Positions 1-4,744 of a DNA stretch of 7,683 bases are shown in pieces (within the stretch, counting starts at the first letter, position 1; the number at the start of each line of letters is the position of its first letter). The stretch lies in NCBI GenBank assembly GCA_020350865.1, contig CP070726.1:446798-454480 (forward strand), given 5' to 3'. Both the position numbers and the translations under genes were made by a program. Source of the DNA: Thermoplasmata archaeon. Its GTDB lineage: Archaea > Thermoplasmatota > Thermoplasmata > GCA-020350865. The notes beneath the pieces were generated by a model. It was not told the origin of the DNA. It saw nothing but the letters and a program-made list of their open reading frames with translations, and did not search any database.

Positions 1-1805
1 GGATACGGATGAGCGAGGTTTCCATTTCCGCTGCCGGCAGCGACGAGTTCCTGTTCACCCCGCTGGACCACTACGAGGGCACCACAAAAAAGGTCACGGA
101 GTGGTATGAGCTGGACATAGGCACGGACGGATTCACCTACAACCCACAGGAAATATCGGGCGCCGTGTCCATCGTGAAGGAAGTGGACTATATGATCCCG
201 CCCGGCGACCACAAGGTGCTGTTCGAGTGGATGGGGTGGTACTACAACGACGGCTCCATCGGAGACCCCTCGGAGTTCCAGCACGTGGTACAGGTATGGG
301 GTGATGGTACCGATGACGATGCCACAGGCACAATGCACAACCCGGTAATGTGGAAGGACGAGGCGCCCAATGGCTTGTATCCGGATGCTGATCTCGATGA
401 TTCAGGTGCCGATCCAGATATAATCGATGGCGATCCCTGGCAGGAAGGAACATACATCTGGTTCGAATCCACGGACGACGACCTCGACCTGGTGGCCTGG
501 CTGTCTGACGAAGACGGTGACCCCATCGACCTCTACGCAGGATACGAATCGGGACCGGGAGAGGACGACAACGATGTGTCCTTCAGGGAGATATATGTGA
601 CCTTCGAGAACCAGGAAAAGGTCGCATTCAAGGAGATGTGGGTGACCATGGAAACCGGCTCCAACAGGCCCTTCCTGAACCCGGTGGACCCTTCTCTGTC
701 ATCGGTTGACATGTATGTGCCGGACTCGGGAGACTCCATCGGCGAGGGAGGCAGCATGACAGACCGGACCACATTCGCCTTCTTCGTTGACATCAACGTT
801 GCCTGGTGGCAGCAGAATTCCCTGACCCCGGGCGTGTACGAGGTTGGTGTGACAGTTGAGGCCACGAACGAGGACACCGGAGACAGGATCGCACCCACCA
901 CCATGGATGTGATGATGAACATCAACGGCTTCGGCCCGGAGCTCTTCGCCCAGATGGTCACCAGGGAGGATTTCAAACCAGGCGAGAACTTCACACTAAC
1001 CATATCGATATACAACTACGGCGACGACATCGCAAGGGAAGTGGACGCCTATCTGAGGGCCGACTTCATCTCAGGGTGGACCATTCTGGACCAGTTCGTC
1101 ACTTCCATAAGCTCCTACGGAAGCGACGGGGGCACCGGTACCGGCGACGCCAGCTGGGGCTGGGAGACGGACTGGGGCACCTACGACACCTTCAACAGGA
1201 GCAACAGCGTCAAACCCTCTGACGTGGGCGTGGACAACGTACCTCAGATCGTGGAGCTCTACGACTGGGTCAAGCGCAGGGAGTCACCGCCTCAGGGCGT
1301 CATACTGTGGATGCATCTCGACAGACTGGAGCCGGATACAGTCCATCGCTTCACATTCGAGATGGAATCGGATGTGAACATGGTGGAGGGCATGGTGTAC
1401 TACGAGACCCTTGAGCTATTCTATGTGGATTCAAACGGTGTTACATACGGACCGAGAGGCCATCCCGTGGGAGACGAGCAGGACCGCTACACACCGCCGC
1501 AGGAAGTGCTCATCAAGAAGGGCCAGGGAACAGAGTATGTTGCAGATGAAGAATTGGACCTGTCCATTGTGATAGGCGCCATAATAATCGCAATAGTGAT
1601 TCTGATATTCTTCCTCCTCGGCACCTTCGTAGGCGGCAGAAAGGCAACATGCAAGTACCCGGAGGGCGGTGAGGGATACGTACCGCCGGGCGGCGAATAC
1701 GAGCCTCCCGAGGGCCCGGGTTTCGAGGGACCGGACATGGACATGGGCGGTGGAGGAGGTTCGGAGGACATCGGACCGCCGATACCAGAGGAACCACCCA
1801 AATAG
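1..1805 (+). CDS. Large acidic surface protein with C-terminal membrane anchor (5' end outside window)
   Basis: The frame is open to the left edge. The first Met (base 9) is followed by mature-looking sequence without a signal peptide, so the true start probably lies upstream. About 600 residues are visible. Residues 1-300 (numbered from that Met) are rich in Asp, Glu, Gly and aromatics, as in an extracellular beta-rich protein. From about residue 310 (PELFAQMVTREDFKPGENFT) the pattern matches CARDB/NEW3-type beta-sandwich domains: a 'PGE..tltisi.NyG' signature, then a second strand-rich stretch near 440-490. A hydrophobic helix at about 519-541 is followed by RK and a 54-residue Pro/Gly/Glu-rich tail ending in PPIPEEPPK. 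This fits an exported protein anchored by its C-terminus with a short disordered cytosolic tail. Its partner or ligand cannot be told. A T-tract terminator follows the TAG stop. The anchor architecture is well supported; the domain family is tentative. Confidence 0.8.
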   Translation, partial: IRMSEVSISAAGSDEFLFTPLDHYEGTTKKVTEWYELDIGTDGFTYNPQEISGAVSIVKEVDYMIPPGDHKVLFEWMGWYYNDGSIGDPSEFQHVVQVWGDGTDDDATGTMHNPVMWKDEAPNGLYPDADLDDSGADPDIIDGDPWQEGTYIWFESTDDDLDLVAWLSDEDGDPIDLYAGYESGPGEDDNDVSFREIYVTFENQEKVAFKEMWVTMETGSNRPFLNPVDPSLSSVDMYVPDSGDSIGEGGSMTDRTTFAFFVDINVAWWQQNSLTPGVYEVGVTVEATNEDTGDRIAPTTMDVMMNINGFGPELFAQMVTREDFKPGENFTLTISIYNYGDDIAREVDAYLRADFISGWTILDQFVTSISSYGSDGGTGTGDASWGWETDWGTYDTFNRSNSVKPSDVGVDNVPQIVELYDWVKRRESPPQGVILWMHLDRLEPDTVHRFTFEMESDVNMVEGMVYYETLELFYVDSNGVTYGPRGHPVGDEQDRYTPPQEVLIKKGQGTEYVADEELDLSIVIGAIIIAIVILIFFLLGTFVGGRKATCKYPEGGEGYVPPGGEYEPPEGPGFEGPDMDMGGGGGSEDIGPPIPEEPPK

Positions 1806-1819
1806 AGTAACACACACCC

Positions 1820-1841
1820 TTTTTCTTTTTTTTATTTTTTT
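1820..1841 (+). terminator. T-tract terminator of the surface-protein gene
   Basis: Fifteen bases after the TAG stop lies a 22-base run of T broken only by one C and one A. No stable hairpin precedes it. This is the usual form of intrinsic termination signals in archaea. Confidence 0.75.
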
Positions 1842-1846
1842 AATCT

Positions 1847-1886
1847 CTAGCACCGCCTATGCAGGCCTGTCTCCTGCAAATGCTAG
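1847..1886. repeat. Nested inverted repeat between terminator and next promoter
   Basis: CTAGCA (1847-1852) pairs with TGCTAG (1881-1886), and inside it GCAGG (1861-1865) pairs with CCTGC (1873-1877). The segment also contains the 8-bp palindrome CAGGCCTG (1862-1869). It lies just after the T-tract and ends a few bases before the TATA-like element of the next gene, so it could be a DNA site for a regulator or a leftover structure. The arms are short and chance is possible. Confidence 0.35.
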
Positions 1887-1892
1887 GGCAAT

Positions 1893-1900
1893 CCTTTTAT
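1893..1900 (+). promoter_or_regulatory. TATA-like element for the EF-like small gene
   Basis: CCTTTTAT lies about 37 bases before the ATG at 1934. An archaeal start about 25 bases downstream would fall near 1920 and give a short leader that still includes the SD box at 1925-1930. Confidence 0.45.
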
Positions 1901-1924
1901 CCGGAAAACATATTACAATCCACA

Positions 1925-1930
1925 GGTGAG
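1925..1930 (+). promoter_or_regulatory. Shine-Dalgarno box fixing the start at 1934
   Basis: GGTGAG lies three bases before ATG 1934. The upstream in-frame ATG at 1859 has no SD and would precede the TATA-like element, so this box decides the start. Confidence 0.6.
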
Positions 1931-1933
1931 GAG

Positions 1934-2197
1934 ATGGAAGAAGAAGAGGAAGTAGGCAAGGTCTTCAAGTTCTTTGCCAAGCCCAGTGTTGCAGCCATAA
2001 ACATCACCGCAGGCGGGATCAAGGTGGGGGACACCATACACATCAAGGGCGAGACAACGGACTTTACCCAGACAATCGAATCCATGGAGATCGACCGCGT
2101 GAAGGTGGACTCTGCAGGCGAAGGCCAGGGTGTGGGCATCAAGGTCAGGGACCGCGTGCGGCCAAACGACACGGTGTATGTGGTGAAAGGCCCGTGA
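1934..2197 (+). CDS. Translation elongation factor-like small protein (EF-Tu domain 2 fold)
   Basis: The product has 87 residues: an acidic start (MEEEEEVGKVF) and then one compact beta-barrel-like domain. The signature 'GDTIHIKG.TTDFTQ..ESM.ID' near residues 32-54, followed by 'GQGVGIKVRDRVRPNDTVY', is characteristic of the stand-alone archaeal EF-Tu domain-2-like family. The same motif occurs at the C-terminus of U32 peptidase-type proteins. There is no GTPase domain, so it is not a translation GTPase. The family role is uncertain, perhaps an RNA- or protein-binding accessory. It has its own TATA-like element and SD box and ends 58 bases before the next gene on the same strand. The start at 1934 is preferred over 1859, which would add 25 unrelated residues. 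Confidence 0.82.
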   Translation: MEEEEEVGKVFKFFAKPSVAAINITAGGIKVGDTIHIKGETTDFTQTIESMEIDRVKVDSAGEGQGVGIKVRDRVRPNDTVYVVKGP

Positions 2198-2208
2198 GAG
2201 CCCAGAAG

Positions 2209-2217
2209 ATTTATAAG
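2209..2217 (+). promoter_or_regulatory. TATA box for the zinc-ribbon gene
   Basis: ATTTATAAG closely matches the archaeal TATA consensus and lies about 40 bases before ATG 2256. The expected transcription start is near 2238, which gives a leader of under 20 bases. It lies right after the stop of the preceding gene, so the two small genes are probably transcribed separately. Confidence 0.65.
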
Positions 2218-2255
2218 CCCAGAAATCGATATCATGCACTGGAAAGGGCGAGTTT

Positions 2256-2690
2256 ATGAAGACTTATATAAGATTGATGTACAACAGCAAAGGAACTAAG
2301 CCCTCTGAAGTGTACAGGATTTTAAAGGAGCACAAGTGCGTCCCCGCAGTGGGTGAATACGACTTCGTGTATGACTGGGGTGAGGACAAAGAGGCGAAAA
2401 TGGACGAGCTTCTGTCCAAGCTGGATTCCATTCACGACGCCCTGCGACCCCACGATGTGACCTACCTGGTATGCACGAGCGACCCCATGTACCATATAAA
2501 AGAAATGGATCAGCCCCTGTCAACAGGTGCGCGTGCGCGCCCGTCCCGGGCCCCCGTATCGGATTCCGATATGCCGCCGCCGCCCGATGACATGGAGGAC
2601 GAGACCAAATGCCCCACCTGCACCAAGCCTGCCACCTACGTAAAGCGCTACGACAGATGGTACTGCGTCAGCTGCAAGAAGTACGTGTGA
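2256..2690 (+). CDS. Lrp/AsnC-effector-like domain protein with C-terminal zinc ribbon
   Basis: The product has 144 residues in three parts. Residues 1-80 (YIRLMYNSKGTKPSEVYRIL, then a 'GEYDFVYDWG' strand and 'LVCTS') follow the beta-alpha-beta pattern of the Lrp/AsnC ligand-binding (RAM, ferredoxin-like) fold. A Pro/Ser/Asp-rich linker covers about 83-117. A zinc ribbon at the end uses CPTC (C119, C122) and CVSC (C137, C140). No DNA-binding helix-turn-helix (HTH) domain is present, so this is not an ordinary Lrp regulator; the ribbon may contact nucleic acid or protein. ATG 2256 is chosen because it suits the TATA box at 2209-2217. The upstream SD (GGGCGAG) is weak, and ATG 2277 is an alternative. 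The fold is inferred from pattern; the ribbon is seen directly. Confidence 0.75.
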   Translation: MKTYIRLMYNSKGTKPSEVYRILKEHKCVPAVGEYDFVYDWGEDKEAKMDELLSKLDSIHDALRPHDVTYLVCTSDPMYHIKEMDQPLSTGARARPSRAPVSDSDMPPPPDDMEDETKCPTCTKPATYVKRYDRWYCVSCKKYV

Positions 2691-2703
2691 TTTTCACCGG
2701 ATA

Positions 2704-2732
2704 TCCCTCCCGCAACACTCCGATGAGAGGGA
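2704..2732 (+). repeat. Weak inverted repeat downstream of the zinc-ribbon gene
   Basis: TCCCTC (2704-2709) can pair with GAGGGA (2727-2732) across a 17-base loop, fourteen bases after the stop. The start of the intergenic stretch also has a short TTTT (2691-2694). Either may mark the 3' end of the transcript. The signal is weak. Confidence 0.25.
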
Positions 2733-2743
2733 ATCATTCTCAG

Positions 2744-2752
2744 AAATTTAAA
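2744..2752 (+). promoter_or_regulatory. TATA-like element inside a convergent intergenic region
   Basis: AAATTTAAA resembles an archaeal TATA box but lies between two convergent genes, with no recognised gene downstream on its strand. It would start transcription near 2774, just ahead of a 17-codon frame (ATG 2783 to TAA 2836) and a CCTTTTTC tract at 2818-2825. Confidence 0.3.
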
Positions 2753-2790
2753 GGGCATGGTTTTACCGGGCCAATAGTAATAATGGGCAG

Positions 2791-2810
2791 AAAAGAAATT
2801 AAGCAGAAGA
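2791..2810 (-). terminator. T-rich 3' end of the four-gene minus-strand operon
   Basis: On the minus strand, 14 bases after the TGA of the last operon gene, the sequence is T-rich (TTAATTTCTTTT) with no clear hairpin. It is a plausible but weaker T-tract terminator. Confidence 0.35.
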
Positions 2811-2823
2811 GCGCCAGCCTTTT

Positions 2824-3618
2824 TCAATCCAGGTAAACCACCTTGTACACGATCTTGTCCTCGATCTGGCTGTTGATGTCCTCGATGGTTGACACGGCCG
2901 TGTGCACCGAATCCCTTGATGCGAACAGCATGACATCCAGGCCCTTCTCTATGGCCTCTATGGAGGCGGGCAGGGTGCCGAATTCGAAATCGGGTTTCAG
3001 GTCCGCCTTTTTCACGGCTGCAAGAGAGACCACATCCAAAACGCCCACCTTGTCCGGTTTTATTTTCTTATATTGCTGTTTGATGTTATCACTTGAAACC
3101 GCAGCGCTGCCCCCTTCCCGAATGGAGGGCAGACTCATTATGTGAATCGTACCCGGCGAGAGGGAAACGATGCCGTCCAGGTCAGTTACGGCAACATCCT
3201 CGTCTACATCTGCATCGGAGAAGGCGGTGCCCCTGGAGCTCGATTCCCTTCCCGCATAGGCTGTGAGCACCCCTCCCTCCATGAAAATGCCCACCTCGTC
3301 ACCCTTTTTGACGGGTGTTTTCGCCAGGGCGGAACAGACATCGATTATGTTCAGCTCCGTTATCTTGGAGTCCACGAACCTCTTGAGCTCCGAAAAATTT
3401 GAATGGAGGAAATCGATGCCCTTCTTCGTGACCCTGTACTCGCCGCCGATATTCTGGATGAGCCCCTCCCTCTTCATCCTCCTCAGATAGTCCGAAGCAC
3501 CCTGAACCGTGATGTCGAGCTTCTCTGCCACGGCCTTGAGCTTTGTATGCGGGTTGTCCATGATTTCGAAGAGTATTAGCAGCTCGGTACTCAGCCTGAG
3601 GTCTCTCAGCACCTTCAT
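2824..3618 (-). CDS. Winged-helix transcriptional regulator with C-terminal effector-like domain
   Basis: The product has 264 residues. Residues 1-73 form a winged HTH: helices at RLSTELLILFEIMDNP and LKAVAEKLDIT, a recognition helix near VQGASDYLRRMKREGLI, and a wing GGEYRVTKKG. The remaining 190 residues form an alpha/beta domain with a conserved-looking 'SLSPGTIHIMSLPSIREGGS' segment. I recall similar wHTH-plus-domain proteins in archaea (possibly the DUF7839 group, unverified). ATG 3618 overlaps the upstream stop as ATGA and has GGGGGG nearby, so translation is coupled to the membrane-protein gene. The same frame stays open upstream to 3888, but that extension is the out-of-frame shadow of the neighbour. 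As the last gene of the operon it may sense the transported ligand; that is inference. Confidence 0.8.
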   Translation of the reverse strand: MKVLRDLRLSTELLILFEIMDNPHTKLKAVAEKLDITVQGASDYLRRMKREGLIQNIGGEYRVTKKGIDFLHSNFSELKRFVDSKITELNIIDVCSALAKTPVKKGDEVGIFMEGGVLTAYAGRESSSRGTAFSDADVDEDVAVTDLDGIVSLSPGTIHIMSLPSIREGGSAAVSSDNIKQQYKKIKPDKVGVLDVVSLAAVKKADLKPDFEFGTLPASIEAIEKGLDVMLFASRDSVHTAVSTIEDINSQIEDKIVYKVVYLD

Positions 3619-4286
3619 TGCTCCATCCCCCCTTTGACTTTTGCTGACATGAAATCCATTCCCCAATATCCGATTGCCTCGTCCCGCTCGCGGGAGGGCC
3701 TGGAAAACGCTCCGAGGAAGGGTACCCCGTGCTCGTGCAGGTACATGAACAGGGTTCCGAAAAGGGGCACGAATATCAGTGAGCTCATGAGATGGTATAC
3801 CGTGAATGGGGCCTGCATGATGAGCACCGTAATCAAGGAGTTCGTTGTGGCGGGCGTAAGAAAGATCCAATAACCGATAACGGTCCATAAATCGTATATG
3901 ATGGTGACCACGAGCCCCGTTCCCGTTATCACTGCCACGCCCTTAACGGTATACGCGATCCTGGGTTTGATGAACCGCCCTATTATACCTATCATAATAT
4001 ATCCGGTCCATGTGAAAAAGGTCAGACCGATTATGGCCCAGATTCCGAAATAGCCCACATGGTCCGTATAGGTATATATCCACCAGTCCGAGATCAACAT
4101 CACGGAGAGGGGAACTGCGATGCAGTAATAACCCCCCAGAATAACACCGGATAAAAGGGCAATGGCCAGAACGGTTTCGATATTTGCATAGGATATCAGC
4201 AGTATGCGCCCGCAAGTGCCGATTATGATGAGCATCACGGCCACCGTCAGCCTGTTCAGGTTCATTTTCGCTGGCAATTTGAACAT
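3615..4286 (-). CDS. Six-helix membrane protein resembling an ECF transporter S component
   Basis: The product has 223 residues, with hydrophobic helices at about 13-33, 37-56, 58-72, 79-103, 115-134 and 158-182. The N-terminal stretch (TVAVMLIIIGTCGRILL, then an Ala/Gly-rich second helix and YYCIAVPLSVMLISDWWI) resembles substrate-binding S components of energy-coupling-factor importers, especially the DUF6580-like group of unknown substrate. A charged tail of about 40 residues follows the last helix. The size and helix count match an S component, which must pair with an EcfT/EcfA module; none is encoded here. ATG 4286 has a good GGTGAT box at 4292-4297. The gene lies 17 bases after the small DUF4430-like gene and shares ATGA with the regulator. 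The membrane topology is clear; the family assignment is moderate. Confidence 0.68.
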   Translation of the reverse strand: MFKLPAKMNLNRLTVAVMLIIIGTCGRILLISYANIETVLAIALLSGVILGGYYCIAVPLSVMLISDWWIYTYTDHVGYFGIWAIIGLTFFTWTGYIMIGIIGRFIKPRIAYTVKGVAVITGTGLVVTIIYDLWTVIGYWIFLTPATTNSLITVLIMQAPFTVYHLMSSLIFVPLFGTLFMYLHEHGVPFLGAFSRPSRERDEAIGYWGMDFMSAKVKGGMEQ

Positions 4287-4291
4287 GTTTC

Positions 4292-4297
4292 ATCACC
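4292..4297 (-). promoter_or_regulatory. Shine-Dalgarno box for the S-component-like gene
   Basis: On the minus strand, GGTGAT lies five bases before ATG 4286. It favours this start over the second Met eight codons in. Confidence 0.65.
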
Positions 4298-4303
4298 TTT
4301 TCT

Positions 4304-4744
4304 TCACTGTCCGGGCTCCTCAAACCTCCACTCCACCACATCGCCCTCGAATATCTCCTTTTTGTCGCACCCGACCTCCCCGTAATCGTCGTTGACGTAG
4401 TATTGCCACCACAGGCCGCCCTCCCCGTTCTGGGTGCCGTTGATTGCATTAATGAAAACGGCATCGTATCCCGGCCAGAACGTGTAGCCCACAGAGAAAT
4501 TGCATGATGCGGCGCCTTCCAGAAGCAGGGAATAAACGGTGTTGTTCAGGGTCAGCATGTGGTATTCATCCATTTTTTCGCCGTAATCAATTCTCAGGGT
4601 CACATTGATGGGGCTGTCAATTGGTTCGGGCTCGTCAGCCTCCTCGATGTACTCTGCCAGGGCCCAGAGACCCATGAAGGCCACGGCCAGAACCACTGCG
4701 AATGCCAAAGCCTCAAGAGCCGTCTTTCTCTTGTTTTTGTCCAC
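4304..4744 (-). CDS. Membrane-anchored DUF4430-like (transcobalamin beta-domain-like) protein
   Basis: The product has 146 residues: a short basic N-terminus (MDKNKRK), a membrane helix at about 10-32, an acidic linker, and one external domain at 46-142. The domain follows the DUF4430 pattern: 'NVTLRIDYG' first strand, 'TVYSLLLEGA' helix, 'AVFINAINGTQNGEGGLWWQYYVN' (residues 96-118) and 'EIFEGDVVEWRFEEP' at the end. In transcobalamin and intrinsic factor this fold is the C-terminal cobalamin-binding half. C81 and C126 could form a disulfide. At least four Asn-X-Ser/Thr sites suit an external location. The start codon is GTG inside the 3' end of the propeller gene (32-base overlap), backed by GGAGG eight to nine bases upstream; this start keeps the basic residues before the helix. 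Ligand binding itself is inferred. Confidence 0.75.
   Translation of the reverse strand: MDKNKRKTALEALAFAVVLAVAFMGLWALAEYIEEADEPEPIDSPINVTLRIDYGEKMDEYHMLTLNNTVYSLLLEGAASCNFSVGYTFWPGYDAVFINAINGTQNGEGGLWWQYYVNDDYGEVGCDKKEIFEGDVVEWRFEEPGQ

Noticed and set aside
1431..1853. Minus-strand open frames opposite the end of the surface-protein gene
   Set aside because: They mirror the codon-biased Pro/Gly-rich tail and hydrophobic anchor of the real gene, and have no SD or promoter of their own.
1859..1933. Longer start (ATG 1859) for the EF-like gene
   Set aside because: It has no SD, would begin upstream of the TATA-like element, and adds residues unlike the family. ATG 1934 has GGTGAG just before it.
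3619..3888. N-terminal extension of the operon's winged-helix regulator by 90 residues
   Set aside because: The frame is open, but it lies wholly inside the membrane-protein gene in another frame and has low-complexity His/Arg/Pro-rich sequence. ATG 3618 with the ATGA overlap is the natural start.
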